Below are positions 17,128 to 26,539 of a stretch of DNA of 64,000 bases, piece by piece. Each line of letters starts with the position of its first letter. The first letter of the stretch is position 1. This stretch comes from Streptomyces sp. NRRL B-24484 (GTDB lineage Bacteria > Actinomycetota > Actinomycetes > Streptomycetales > Streptomycetaceae): contig NZ_JOAI01000018.1 of assembly GCF_000717715.1 (NCBI RefSeq), positions 62,001 through 126,000 of the forward strand, in the 5' to 3' direction. The position numbers and the translations under genes were made by a program. The notes under the pieces are model-generated. The model did not search any database, was not told the DNA's origin, and was given only the letters and a program-made list of their open reading frames with translations.

Positions 17128-18312
17128 TCAGAGGACGAACGGCTCCCGGCCGTCGGTGCCGACCATCGGACGGCCTGCGGCCTCCCAGGCGAACATGCCG
17201 CCGTCGACGTTGACCGCGTCGCGGCCCTGCGCGACCAGGTACTGGACGACCTGGGCGGAGCGGCCGCCGACCCGGCAGAGCACGTACAGCTTCCCGTCGG
17301 GCAGCTCGTCGATCCGGGCGACCACCTGGCCGATCGGGACGTGCAGCGCGCCGTCCACGTGGCCGGCGTCCCACTCGTCCTGCTCGCGGACGTCGAGCAG
17401 TGCGGCGTCGGCCGGCACGGACGCGGCGTCGGTGGTGGGCAGCGCTTGCGCGAACATCGTCGGATTCTCCTGGGCGTGGGTGCGGGGGCGGTGCTGCGAG
17501 GGGTCCTCCCCTCCATTGTGCCGACCGGACGGCGTCGGACCCGGCACGACGTCGTCGCCGAGCAGCCGCTCCAGGTCGGCGCGCCGGTCGGAGGCCCGGG
17601 CGAGGAGCTGCTCGGCGAGCTCCTCCAGCAGCCGCTCCGGCTCCTGCGGCGCGAGCAGCAGCAGCTCGCCCATCGGGGTGCGCTCCAGCCGGACCTGCTC
17701 GGTGGCCAGCTGGCCGATCCGCGCGGTCAGCCACTCCAGGCGGCGCAGCAGCCAGTCGGGCCGGTCGGGGGAGTCCGGGTCCGGCGCGGTCTCCGGTGCG
17801 GTCGACCACTCGCCGGCCAGTTCCTCCAGGCCGGCGGTGTCGCCCTGGGCGTACGCCTCGTTGACCCGGGCGATGAACGCCGACCGGCGCTCCTGCTCGG
17901 CCGGGTCGGTCGTCAGGTCGGGGTGGGCGCGGCGGGCGAGGTCGCGGTAGATCCGCTGGGCCTCCCGGTCGGGGCGGACCTTCGCGGCGGCCGGCGGCTC
18001 GGGGGCGAGGTCGGCGGCGGCCGGGTCGTCCGGCTCGGCGACCCGGCTGCGGGCCTCAACCGCCCGGCGCAGCGCCTCCGGGTCCCCGGTGCGCACGGCG
18101 ACGGCCTCGGCGATCAGCGCGTCAAGCTCGTCGAGGCGGGCGTAGAGCGGGCCGAGCAGCTGGTGGTGGACCAGCGCGAAGTTGTCGATCTCCACCCGGA
18201 GGGTGGCGACGTCGACGTCGAGGGTCAGCCAGGCCAGTTCGGCGGCGGCCACCCGCTCCTCGAGCAGCAGCCGATCCTGGTCGCTCCACTGGACGGGGCT
18301 CTCCGCGCTCAC
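17128..18312 (-). CDS. J-domain-like protein joined in frame to a rhodanese domain
   Basis: One uninterrupted frame of 394 aa. Residues ~1-85 are a coiled-coil-like helical region. Residues ~125-170 hold a J-domain-like helix pair with the HPD tripeptide (RRAHPDLTTDP), the DnaK-stimulating motif. Residues ~175-265 are another helical part. After a ~25-residue polar linker, residues 286-394 are a single rhodanese domain with the active-site loop LCRVGGRS, whose cysteine carries the sulfur. GTG 18312 has a GGAGG site. An internal ATG at 17457 has its own AGGAG site and would give the 109-aa rhodanese alone. Either one fused protein or two overlapping products is possible; no stop codon separates them. 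Confidence 0.75.
   Translation of the reverse strand: MSAESPVQWSDQDRLLLEERVAAAELAWLTLDVDVATLRVEIDNFALVHHQLLGPLYARLDELDALIAEAVAVRTGDPEALRRAVEARSRVAEPDDPAAADLAPEPPAAAKVRPDREAQRIYRDLARRAHPDLTTDPAEQERRSAFIARVNEAYAQGDTAGLEELAGEWSTAPETAPDPDSPDRPDWLLRRLEWLTARIGQLATEQVRLERTPMGELLLLAPQEPERLLEELAEQLLARASDRRADLERLLGDDVVPGPTPSGRHNGGEDPSQHRPRTHAQENPTMFAQALPTTDAASVPADAALLDVREQDEWDAGHVDGALHVPIGQVVARIDELPDGKLYVLCRVGGRSAQVVQYLVAQGRDAVNVDGGMFAWEAAGRPMVGTDGREPFVL
17455..17471 (-). promoter_or_regulatory. Internal ribosome site and ATG for a free rhodanese
   Basis: On the minus strand AGGAG (17467-17471) stands 9 bases before ATG (17455-17457), inside the linker between the J-like and rhodanese regions. It permits independent initiation of a complete 109-aa rhodanese. 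Confidence 0.5.
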
Positions 18313-18672
18313 CAGTCCGCCTCCGCATGCACCCGGTCTCCGAGCCTGCCACCCTACCGGGGGGCCGGACCGGTCCGCCGTGCCCGCGTCCCGGTACCCC
18401 TTCCGGTTGAACCCGCAGCGCACACGGGCGCTCACCCAGTGACACGCAACTGATACCGAGGAATCTCCGCGATTCGCTGTCGGAGCCGGCCCCGCACGTG
18501 CTTCGCTGGAGGGTGCCTCCGTGCTGTGCCGCGCCCGTGCACGAGTACCGCCCGGAGGCCGGCGTACAAAAGATGGGACACACAGGAGCGGCCGGAGACA
18601 AGGAGCCGGTGCGCCGCGACGACACAGCGGCCGCTCCCGGGCAGGGCGGCCAGGCGGGAGCAGACCGAACCG
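18313..18672. other. Divergent non-coding interval between J/rhodanese and SpoIIE genes
   Basis: This 360-bp stretch separates two divergent genes and should hold both promoters. I see no RNA gene, no strong dyad and no convincing sigma-70 hexamer pair. A short plus-strand reading frame from the ATG at 18573 is out of frame with the phosphatase gene and is not supported. Confidence 0.5.
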
Positions 18673-21453
18673 ATGGTGGACGAGCCGAACTCCGCACCGA
18701 CACCGAGGGACGCCTCGGGCGACCCTCCCTCCGGAGTGGTCGCCCTGCTGCGCGTCGCCGCGGTGATGGTCGACCCGGACGGGCGGATCGCGCTGTGGAA
18801 CCGCGCCGCGGAGGAGCTCTTCGGCCACCGGGCCGAGGTCGCCTGCGGCCGCACCGCCTCCGGTCTGCTGCCCGCCGTCGAACCCCGCCCGGAGACCGGC
18901 TCGACGCGTCCGGGCGCGCCGCCGCGACGCTGCGACGCCCTGGACACCCTGGACGACCTGACCCGGGCCGACACCGCCTGGGCCGGCGCGATGGCCGTGG
19001 TCGACCGCGAGGAACGGCTGCGCGACGTCATCTGGTGGGCCTACCCGCTGGTCGAGCCGACCGGGCGCAGCCTGCTCGCGCTGGCCGCCGACGCCCGGCC
19101 GCTGCGGGCCGGCGGTCCGCGGATCGCGCTCGGCGAACGGCTGCTGGCGTACGCCGCGGCGCCGGCCGCGACCGGCTCCTTCCACCGGGTCTCCCCCGCC
19201 TTCGCCCCGGTCGGCCCCGGCGGTGCGGCCCCGCTGGACGGGCTGCTGCCGCGCGGCTCCGAGGAGCGCCGGCGCCGGCTGCTCGGGCAGGTCGCGGCGG
19301 CCGGCGTGCCCGCGCTCTGGGTGGACGCGGCGACCAGACTTCCCGTCCTCCCCTACGAGTCGGCCGGCCGCGGCGCGGCCCGGGTCGCCGCCGGACTGGT
19401 CCGCCGGTACCCGACCCCGCAGCAGCGCGCCGACCGGCCGCGGGCGGCCCGCCGCCCGGGCGATCCGGCCGCGCCCGGCGGGCGCCGCACGATCGGACTG
19501 CAGGTCCTGCCCGCCGGGGCGCCGCGCGGCGCCGAGGACGGGCGGGCGATCGGCACCACCGTGCCCGGGCAGCGCGAGTCCGGGGCGACCACCGCGAACG
19601 GCCAGAGCCAGGGAGGCCCAGCCATCGAGTCCACCGCCAACGGCACCGCGCCCGCCCGGGCCGCCGTCGGGTCCGCTCCGCCGCAGGGCCGATCGGACGG
19701 GCCGGACGGACACCGCCACGACGTCCCCGGCGTCCCCGGTGTCCCGGCACCGCCGACACCGCCGTCCGTGGAGGTGCTGACCGTCAGCCAGGCCGGCGAG
19801 CAGCTGGCCCTGCTGAGCGAGGTCGGCAACCGGGTCGGCACCACCCTGGACCTCGACACGACCGCCCGCGAGCTGTGCGAGGTGCTCGTCCCGCGGGTCG
19901 CCGACTTCGCCTGCGTGGACCTCCTCGACGGCCTGATCTCCGACTCGGAGCTGCCCGACGAGCGCCCGGACGACCGGACGATGCTGCGCCGGGTCGCCCG
20001 CGCGGTGAACAGCTCCCCCGGCCACTGGGACCACGTCCTCGACGAGGGCGCGCTGCTCGCGATGCCCCGGTCGACACCGCCGGGCCTGGCCCTGCAGGAG
20101 AACCAGCCGGTGCTCGTCCCGGTGATCGACCCGGACGTGGCGGTGGACTACGCCGCCTCGCTGGGCGGCGGGCCGGACCTGGTGCCGGTGGTGGTCGGCC
20201 GGTCGATGCTGGTGCTGCCGCTGTCCGCCCGGGGCACCGTGCTGGGCATCCTGAAGCTGCTGCGGCTGCCGGACCGCTCGCCGTTCGACAAGTCCGACGC
20301 CGCCACCCTCAAGGAGCTGGCGGCCCGGGCGGCGCTGTCGCTGGACAACGCGCGGCTGCACCGGGCGGAGTCGCGGGTGGCGACCACGCTGCAGCGGTCG
20401 ATGATCCCGACCCGGCCGCCGCGGATCCCCGGGGTGCAGATCGCCCACCGCTACCTGCCGGGCGACTCCCGGGCGGAGGTCGGCGGCGACTGGTTCGACG
20501 CGATCCAGCTGCCGGGCAGCCGGGTCGCGCTGGTGGTCGGCGACGTGATGGGCCACGGCCTGCACTCGGCGGCGGCGATGGGCCGGTTCCGCACCGCCAT
20601 GCAGACCCTCGCCGCCCTCGACCTGCCGCCCGGCCAGCTGCTGCGGCACCTGGACAACCTGGCCCACAAGCTCGGCGACGACCACCTGGCGACCTGCCTG
20701 TACGCGGTCTACGACCCGATCAACCGCACCTGCGAGCTGGCCAGCGCCGGGCACGTCCCGCCGGTGCTGGTGCACCCCGACGGCCGGGGCGAGCTGCTGG
20801 AGATCCCGGAGGGCGCGCCGATCGGCGTCGGCGGCGTCCCGTTCGTGGCGAAGCGGATCGACGTCTCGGACGGCTCGATGCTGGTGATGTGCACCGACGG
20901 TCTGGTCGAGGTGCGGGGCGGTGACATAGGAGAGGGCCTGGCCGCGCTCTGCGGCAACCTGATCGACCCCAAGCAGACCCCGGACGAGGCCTGCGACACC
21001 GTGCTGGAGCGGCTGCACACCGACGACCGGGCCGACGACGTGGCGCTGCTGGTCGCGCGCTTCGACGGCGTGCCGCCGAGCGAGGTGGCGACCTGGGAGC
21101 TCGCGGTGGCGGAGGGCGAGGTCCGCCGGGCCCGGTCGCTGGTGCGCGGGCAGCTCGCCGCGTGGGGCCTGGACGCGCTCGACGACACGGTGGAGCTGCT
21201 GGTCAGCGAGCTGGTGACGAACGCCGTGCGGGTCGCCCGGGACCACGTCCAGCTGCAGCTGATCAGGGTCGACAAGCTGCTGGTCGAGGTCAGCGACGAC
21301 AACCACAACCTGCCCTCGCTGGAGCCCGCCGGCTCGATGGACGAGCACGGCCGCGGCCTCCACCTGGTCAGCAAGCTCGCCGAGCGCTGGGGCACCGCCC
21401 GCAAGGCGGTCGGCAAGGTGGTCTGGTTCGAACTGGCACTGCCCAGGAGCTGA
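18673..21453 (+). CDS. PAS-GAF-SpoIIE phosphatase with C-terminal ATPase (anti-sigma-like) domain
   Basis: A 926-aa multidomain regulator. An N-terminal PAS-like sensor (residues ~20-85, VMVDPDGRIALWNRAAEELFG) is followed by a long linker and a GAF domain (~375-555). The PP2C/SpoIIE phosphatase core (~575-785) contains EVGGDWFDAIQLP, VGDVMGHGLHSAAAMG and a CTDGLVEVRGG metal site. A C-terminal HATPase_c domain (~800-925) contains LVSELVTNAV and DEHGRGLHLV. Such proteins dephosphorylate anti-anti-sigma factors and can also act as anti-sigma kinases, so the partner is probably an unlinked anti-sigma/anti-anti-sigma set. ATG 18673 has GGGAG 12 bases away. Many paralogues are usual in Streptomyces. 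Confidence 0.9.
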   Translation: MVDEPNSAPTPRDASGDPPSGVVALLRVAAVMVDPDGRIALWNRAAEELFGHRAEVACGRTASGLLPAVEPRPETGSTRPGAPPRRCDALDTLDDLTRADTAWAGAMAVVDREERLRDVIWWAYPLVEPTGRSLLALAADARPLRAGGPRIALGERLLAYAAAPAATGSFHRVSPAFAPVGPGGAAPLDGLLPRGSEERRRRLLGQVAAAGVPALWVDAATRLPVLPYESAGRGAARVAAGLVRRYPTPQQRADRPRAARRPGDPAAPGGRRTIGLQVLPAGAPRGAEDGRAIGTTVPGQRESGATTANGQSQGGPAIESTANGTAPARAAVGSAPPQGRSDGPDGHRHDVPGVPGVPAPPTPPSVEVLTVSQAGEQLALLSEVGNRVGTTLDLDTTARELCEVLVPRVADFACVDLLDGLISDSELPDERPDDRTMLRRVARAVNSSPGHWDHVLDEGALLAMPRSTPPGLALQENQPVLVPVIDPDVAVDYAASLGGGPDLVPVVVGRSMLVLPLSARGTVLGILKLLRLPDRSPFDKSDAATLKELAARAALSLDNARLHRAESRVATTLQRSMIPTRPPRIPGVQIAHRYLPGDSRAEVGGDWFDAIQLPGSRVALVVGDVMGHGLHSAAAMGRFRTAMQTLAALDLPPGQLLRHLDNLAHKLGDDHLATCLYAVYDPINRTCELASAGHVPPVLVHPDGRGELLEIPEGAPIGVGGVPFVAKRIDVSDGSMLVMCTDGLVEVRGGDIGEGLAALCGNLIDPKQTPDEACDTVLERLHTDDRADDVALLVARFDGVPPSEVATWELAVAEGEVRRARSLVRGQLAAWGLDALDDTVELLVSELVTNAVRVARDHVQLQLIRVDKLLVEVSDDNHNLPSLEPAGSMDEHGRGLHLVSKLAERWGTARKAVGKVVWFELALPRS

Positions 21454-21456
21454 GCC

Positions 21457-21488
21457 CCCGCCGTCCGGCCCCGGGGCCGGACGGCGGG
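21457..21488. terminator. Perfect palindrome between convergent genes
   Basis: A perfect 32-bp inverted repeat (16 + 16, centre between 21472 and 21473) begins right at the stop codon of the phosphatase gene and ends 10 bases before the stop of the opposing gene. It probably works as a bidirectional terminator. Confidence 0.7.
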
Positions 21489-21498
21489 CGCCGACGCC

Positions 21499-22266
21499 TC
21501 AGCGCACCAGGGGCACGGCCGTCCGCGGACCGGCCTCGGCCGCCACCGAGGCCGCCGCGCCGACCCCGGCGAGCACCCGCGGCCAGAACTGTCCGAAGAC
21601 CTCCAGCGAGGCGGCGATCAGCCCGGCCACCAGCACCGCCACGACGTGCTCCAGCCCGGCGAGGTTCGGCAGCAGCACGGCCTCGACGACCATGGCCAGC
21701 ACCACCGCACCGCCCGTCCACCAGGCACGGCAGCGGATCGCCACGCAGACCGCCAGCGCGACCACGGCCGCGGACGGGCCGGTGTCCCGGACGTGGCCGA
21801 CCCAGGTGGGGAAGCCGAAGAGGTGGTCCGGCCCGAGTTCCACGCCGATCCGGGCGAACAGCGTGCCCGCCAGTGTGCAGGCGTAGGCCACGACCACGGT
21901 GAGCCGGCGGCCGAGGACGATCTCGGCGATCCCGAAGACCAGGAAGACCTGGACGAGCGCCCCCCACACCGGCAGGTCGAGCGCGGGCACGTACAGCGAG
22001 AGCGGCGTCCTCAGCAGCGAGACCCCGAGCGGCAGCGCGGCCCGCACCACGCCGACCTGGGTGACCAGCCGCTCCCCGCCCGGCAGGTGCTGGACGACGG
22101 AGAAGACCAGCACCAACAGGGTCGCCGCGGTGGCCAGCGGGACGGAGGCGAACCGGTGCCGGCGCACGTGCGCCCGGACGATCCCGATCAGCGTGCCCCA
22201 TTCCGCAGCCGCGGCCCGGACCGCCACCGGTCCGGTCCCCGGCCGAACGCCCCCCGCACGAGCCAT
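21499..22266 (-). CDS. Rhomboid-like membrane protein (Rhomboid_2 type)
   Basis: A 255-aa protein with about six membrane helices. It keeps the rhomboid-like fold pattern (HLFGFPTWVGHVRDTGPSAA) but I see no GxSG serine motif, so it is probably a catalytically dead rhomboid relative. Actinobacterial members are commonly encoded beside lysylphosphatidylglycerol synthase-like genes, as here. It may help membrane-lipid modification or flipping, which is inference. ATG 22266 follows a GGAG site closely (3 bases), so an alternative GTG four codons upstream is possible. It is separated from the upstream gene by 255 bp including a hairpin, so it may have its own promoter. Confidence 0.75.
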   Translation of the reverse strand: MARAGGVRPGTGPVAVRAAAAEWGTLIGIVRAHVRRHRFASVPLATAATLLVLVFSVVQHLPGGERLVTQVGVVRAALPLGVSLLRTPLSLYVPALDLPVWGALVQVFLVFGIAEIVLGRRLTVVVAYACTLAGTLFARIGVELGPDHLFGFPTWVGHVRDTGPSAAVVALAVCVAIRCRAWWTGGAVVLAMVVEAVLLPNLAGLEHVVAVLVAGLIAASLEVFGQFWPRVLAGVGAAASVAAEAGPRTAVPLVR

Positions 22267-22492
22267 CCGCTCCACCGCTGAATCTCCCCGTCCGCTTTCC
22301 GGCCGGGCGCCCCCGCGCCCCGCCGTGCAATTCCCGGGACATTTCCCGTACGGCCGAGGTTTCTCCCGCCGATACATCCACGGTAGACACAGCGGAAACG
22401 GGGGGCGTCCCCTTGCGAGGCGAATCGCGGATCATCCTCAAGTCGGAGGGGGGCGACCACCGGAGGCGGCCGCACCCCCCGAACGGCGGTGG

Positions 22493-22514
22493 CCCTCCGC
22501 CCCCCGGCGGAGGG
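22493..22514 (-). terminator. Hairpin after the MprF-like gene
   Basis: A perfect 9-bp stem (22493-22501 with 22506-22514) with a 4-base loop lies 7 bases past the stop codon on the minus strand. Confidence 0.5.
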
Positions 22515-22521
22515 ACTACCC

Positions 22522-24351
22522 CTACCCGTCCCGCTCCGCCGTCGACCCCCCGCCGGGCGCCGCCTGCGCGGCGGCCCGGACGTGACGGCGACGGAAGAGG
22601 ACGGGGAGACTCGGCACCGTGATGAAGCCCTCGGCACGCGCACTGGCGATGCCGATCCGCGGAATCTCGCTGCTCTTCTCGAAGAGCAGATAACGCGGCT
22701 CCCAGATCGGCCGGTACTTCGCATTGGCCCGGTACAGCGATTCGATCTGCCACCAGCGGGAGAAGAATCCCAGCACCGAGCGCCACAGCCGCAGCACCGG
22801 ACCGGCGCCCAGCTTCGACCCGCGCTCGAAAACCGAGCGGAACATCGCGAAATTCAGCGAGACCCGTTCCAGCTCGACCTCGTCGGCACGCTGCAGCAGT
22901 TCGATGACCATGAATTCCATCAGGCCGTTCTCGCTGTCGCGGTCCCGGCGCATCAGGTCCAGCGAGAGGCCGTTTCGGCCCCACGGCACGAAGCTCAGCA
23001 GCGCCCGCAGCTCGCCGTCCGCGTCGTGGCACTCCAGCATCACGCAGCGGCCGTCGTCCGGGTCGCCGAGCCGGCCCAGCGCCATCGAGAAGCCGCGCTC
23101 GGTCTGGCCGTCCCGCCAGTGGTCGGCCTTGTCGAGCAGGTCCGCCATCTCCGCGTCGGGGATGTCCTCGTGCCGGCGGATGCGCACCGTGTACCCGGCC
23201 CGCTTGACCCGGTTGTAGGCCTGCCGGACGACCCGCATCGCCCGCCCGTCCAGCGAGAACTCGTCGACCTCGACGATCGCCTCGTCGCCCAGCTCCAGCG
23301 CGTCCAGGCCGTGCCGGGCGTAGATCACGCCGGCCTCCTCGGAGGCGCCCATCACGGCCGGCACCCAGGCGTGCTCCCGGGCCTCCTCCAGCCACGCGTC
23401 GATCGCACCCGGCCAGGCCTCCGGGTCGCCGATCGGGTCGCCCGAGGCCAGCGAGACGCCGCCGATCACCCGGTAGGCCACCGCGGCCTTCCCGGACGGC
23501 GAGAAGATCACCGCCTTGTCGCGGCGCAGCGCGAAGTAGCCGAGCGAGTCGCGCTCGCCCTGCCGCTCCAGCAGGCCGCGCAGCCGGACCTCGTCCTCCT
23601 CCGTCAGCAGCTCCTGGCCGCGCGGGCTGCGGAAGGCCAGGTAGAGCACCAGCAGGAAGAGCACCGCGCCCATCGCGTTGATGAAGGCGTTCACCCAGGT
23701 CGGCACGGAGATCTCGTCCGCGAGCCGGCCGGACGGGGTGATCGTCACCATCCGGGCCACCGCGTAGCCGAACCGGGTGCCGAACTCGGCGCCGTGCACC
23801 GTATTGGTCAGCTGCACCAGGGTCGCGCCGACCACACCGCCGAACAGCAGCCCGCCGATGAACGTCGCCACGCCCGTCTTGGGGTTGGAGCGGTCGCCCT
23901 TGGAGGTGAACTCGCGGCGGCCGACCAGCAGGGCCAGGAAGAAGCAGACCGTCAGCACGGTCGAGAACCAGTTCATCGGATGGTCGGCGAACCGGCTGTC
24001 CGGCACCAGCATCAGCAGCAGGTACAGCACCGAGAACAGCCCCGACACCACCGCGTTGAAGATCCACGCCGCCCGCTTGCGCCGCCGCATCGCCACCGCC
24101 AGGAACAGCGAGAGCAGTACGGTCGTCAGACCGGCCGTCAGCAGGTAGGGGGTGAAGTACTCGCCCTCGTTGTGCTCCTGCACCTGGTCCCGGAACGGCA
24201 CGGCCAGCACCGCGACCAGGTTCAGCAGGGCCAGCAGCCTCAGGTACCAGACCGTCGCGGCGGCGGCCCGCGGCCGCCACCGGGCGAGCGGCCCGGACGG
24301 GGATCCGACATGCGCGGGAACGGCGGTGGGCGCCGGCTTCACGGTGGACAC
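22522..24351 (-). CDS. Phosphatidylglycerol lysyltransferase-domain (MprF/LPG synthase-like) protein
   Basis: A 609-aa protein. The first ~240 residues contain about six membrane helices; the rest is a cytoplasmic DUF2156 domain (GNAT-like pair) as in MprF, which moves an amino acid from charged tRNA to phosphatidylglycerol. Marks are ERDSLGYFALRRDKAVIFSPSG near residue 270 and the late block WEPRYLLFEKSS. The membrane part is shorter than the classic MprF flippase, so substrate and flipping ability may differ; the neighbouring rhomboid-like protein could fill that role (inference). ATG 24351 has only a weak ribosome site. The usual result is a more positive membrane and resistance to cationic peptides. 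Confidence 0.85.
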   Translation of the reverse strand: MSTVKPAPTAVPAHVGSPSGPLARWRPRAAAATVWYLRLLALLNLVAVLAVPFRDQVQEHNEGEYFTPYLLTAGLTTVLLSLFLAVAMRRRKRAAWIFNAVVSGLFSVLYLLLMLVPDSRFADHPMNWFSTVLTVCFFLALLVGRREFTSKGDRSNPKTGVATFIGGLLFGGVVGATLVQLTNTVHGAEFGTRFGYAVARMVTITPSGRLADEISVPTWVNAFINAMGAVLFLLVLYLAFRSPRGQELLTEEDEVRLRGLLERQGERDSLGYFALRRDKAVIFSPSGKAAVAYRVIGGVSLASGDPIGDPEAWPGAIDAWLEEAREHAWVPAVMGASEEAGVIYARHGLDALELGDEAIVEVDEFSLDGRAMRVVRQAYNRVKRAGYTVRIRRHEDIPDAEMADLLDKADHWRDGQTERGFSMALGRLGDPDDGRCVMLECHDADGELRALLSFVPWGRNGLSLDLMRRDRDSENGLMEFMVIELLQRADEVELERVSLNFAMFRSVFERGSKLGAGPVLRLWRSVLGFFSRWWQIESLYRANAKYRPIWEPRYLLFEKSSEIPRIGIASARAEGFITVPSLPVLFRRRHVRAAAQAAPGGGSTAERDG

Positions 24352-24620
24352 AGCTCCAATTCCAGACGATCAACGTGGGGGACGCATCCGTACGACACCC
24401 GGGGAGGGAAGGAGCGGCCCGCACACCCGGTCCCCGAGCGGCCAGGGCCCACAGGGGGCTCCGAGTTCCATGGTTCCCCACCCCGGATGAGAATTGCGTG
24501 AATCGGCCAGCGGATTCCGACCCCCGCCGAACGGCGGGGGTGCCCACCCCGCCGGTGGACCGGAATCCGGCCCGTCGCCCCCTAGGCTCGGAGACGAGCC
24601 GCGCACGCCCGAGGAGAGCC

Positions 24621-25292
24621 ATGCCACCGATCCGCGTCCTGATCGTGGACGACGAGGTCCTCGTCCGCTCGGGCCTCGGCCTGATCGTGGGCTCCGCCCC
24701 CGACCTGGAGGTGGTCGGCGGCTGCTCCGGCGGCCAGGCCGAGCAACAGACCGTCGGCCTGCGCCCGCAGGTCGTCCTGCTCGACATCCGGATGCCAGAC
24801 CTCGACGGCATCAGCGTGCTGCGCCGGCTGCGCGCCCTGCCCGACCCGCCGGCCGTGGCGATGCTCACCACCTTCGACACCGACGAGTACATCGGCACCG
24901 CGCTGCGTGCCGGCGCCGCCGGGTTCCTGCTGAAGGACACCGCCCCCGAGCAGCTGGTGCACGCCGTCCGGGTGCTCGCCGCCGGCGGCAGCATGCTCTC
25001 GCCCACCGTCGCCCGGACGGTCATCAACGGCTACGTCGAGGGCGGCGGCCCGGACGCCGACGCCGCCGCACTGGCCCGCCAACTCACCACCCGCGAGCTC
25101 GACGTGCTCGCCCTGCTCGGCGAGGGCCTCTCCAACGCGGAGATCGCCGACCGCCTCTACCTGGGCACCGGCACCGTCAAGGACCACATCAGCGCGATCC
25201 TCGCCAAGCTCGGCGCGGCCAACCGCGTCCAGGCCGCGGTGGTCGCCCACCGCGCCGGACTGGTCCGCGCCCAGGGGAGCCCGGGCGCATGA
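24621..25292 (+). CDS. NarL/LuxR-type response regulator
   Basis: A 223-aa two-domain regulator. The receiver domain (residues ~5-120) has the acidic pair in IVDDE, the phospho-acceptor Asp in LLDIRMPDLDG and a Lys in LLKDTAP. The LuxR helix-turn-helix (residues ~155-215) has LTTRELDVLALLGEGLSNAEIA and GTVKDHISAILAKLG. It binds DNA as a dimer after phosphorylation by the kinase encoded next. ATG 24621 follows GAGGAGAG. Its stop overlaps the kinase start (ATGA), so the two proteins are co-translated. No ABC transporter or lipoprotein operon adjoins, so its regulon is unknown. Confidence 0.93.
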   Translation: MPPIRVLIVDDEVLVRSGLGLIVGSAPDLEVVGGCSGGQAEQQTVGLRPQVVLLDIRMPDLDGISVLRRLRALPDPPAVAMLTTFDTDEYIGTALRAGAAGFLLKDTAPEQLVHAVRVLAAGGSMLSPTVARTVINGYVEGGGPDADAAALARQLTTRELDVLALLGEGLSNAEIADRLYLGTGTVKDHISAILAKLGAANRVQAAVVAHRAGLVRAQGSPGA

Positions 25293-26425
25293 CCGGTCCC
25301 AGAGCACTGCCGGCCTGGTGCACCGCGACCTGGCTGATGCTGCTGCTGCCGGTGCTGATCTCGCTCGTCGACGCCGCCCTGGTCTCCAAGGGGGCCCAGT
25401 GGTGGGAGGCGGCGCTCTCCGTGCTGGCCGCGCTCGCGCTGCTGCTGCGGCGCCGCTTCCCCGTGACGGTGCTGCTGCTCACGCTGCCCGGGGCGTTCGT
25501 CAACTACATCTGGCTGGCGCCAATGACGGCGGTCTACTCGGTCGCCGCGCAGCGGGCGGCGCTGCGGGTCACCGCGGCCTGCGCCACCGCCTTCGCCCTG
25601 GTCGAGTTCTTCCACTGGCCGCTGGCCGACCACCCGCTCGCCCTGGACCGGGACAACGCGCTCTACGCCATCCAGTGCGTGATGCTCGCGGCCGGGCCCG
25701 CCGCGCTCGGCCTGCTCGCCCGCACCAGGCGCGAGCTCGCCCACCGGCTGGACGAGATCACCCGCGGCCAGCAGCGCGAGAGCCGGCTGCTCGCCGAGCG
25801 GGTGCTGGCCACCGAGCGGGCCCGGCTGGCCCGCGAGATGCACGACGTGGTCTCCCACCAGGTCAGCCTGATCTCGATCCAGGCCGGCGCGCTGCAGGTG
25901 TCCACCGGCGACCCGACGGCCAAGGACACCGCCTCGACCATCCGCGAGCTGGCCGTCCGCACCCTGCAGGAGCTGCGCCAGATGGTCGGGGTGCTGCGGG
26001 CGGCCGGGGTGGAGTCCGCCGAGCCGCTCGCCCCGCAGCCGCGCCTGGCCGACCTGCCGAAGCTGATCGACGGCAGCGGACTGCCGGTGACCAGCGACCT
26101 GTCCACCGGCGGCCGGCACTGGCCGGAAGCGGTGGAGCGGGCCGCGTACCGGACGGTCCAGGAGGCGCTGACCAACATCACCAAGTACGCGCCCGGGGCC
26201 GCGGTGTCCGTCCGGGTGGCGGGCGGCGGCTCCCGGCTGCTGGTCGAGGTGCGCAACGCACCGCCGCCCGGGCGCGCGTCCGACCTGCCGGTGCTGCCCG
26301 GCGGCGGGCACGGCCTGGTCGGCCTGCGGGAACGGGCCCAGCTGCTCGGCGGCACCCTGGTAGCCGGCCCCACCGCGGACGGCGGCTTCACCGTCCGCGC
26401 CGCCCTCCCGGCCGCCGCGGACTGA
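25289..26425 (+). CDS. Sensor histidine kinase (HisKA_3 type)
   Basis: A 378-aa membrane kinase. Residues ~10-145 form four to five membrane helices with short loops and no obvious extracellular sensor, so it may sense the membrane itself. The dimerisation/phospho-acceptor helix has the His in AREMHDVVSHQVSLI. The ATPase domain has the N box around EALTNITKYAPGA and the G box GHGLVGLRERAQLLGG. It phosphorylates the response regulator encoded just upstream, whose stop it overlaps by four bases (ATGA). Confidence 0.92.
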   Translation: MTGPRALPAWCTATWLMLLLPVLISLVDAALVSKGAQWWEAALSVLAALALLLRRRFPVTVLLLTLPGAFVNYIWLAPMTAVYSVAAQRAALRVTAACATAFALVEFFHWPLADHPLALDRDNALYAIQCVMLAAGPAALGLLARTRRELAHRLDEITRGQQRESRLLAERVLATERARLAREMHDVVSHQVSLISIQAGALQVSTGDPTAKDTASTIRELAVRTLQELRQMVGVLRAAGVESAEPLAPQPRLADLPKLIDGSGLPVTSDLSTGGRHWPEAVERAAYRTVQEALTNITKYAPGAAVSVRVAGGGSRLLVEVRNAPPPGRASDLPVLPGGGHGLVGLRERAQLLGGTLVAGPTADGGFTVRAALPAAAD

Positions 26426-26436
26426 ATCCGCGGCGG
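26412..26436 (+). terminator. Hairpin spanning the kinase stop codon
   Basis: A 10-bp perfect stem (26412-26421 with 26427-26436) with a 5-base loop holds the stop codon in its loop region. It may terminate the two-component operon; no T-tract is present. Confidence 0.4.
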
Positions 26437-26539
26437 GGCCCACGCGTGGTTCCCGTCACACCTGCCGGCCCGCCGGGCATTCCACGGGGGGAATTCCACC
26501 GCGAGAAATATCACCGGCCCACGGTCCGACACAACGAGA

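Noticed and set aside
18313..21363. Continuation of the J-domain/rhodanese frame for ~1,000 residues across the SpoIIE gene on the minus strand
   Set aside because: The sequence upstream of GTG 18312 is compositionally antisense to a well-supported phosphatase gene and shows no domain.
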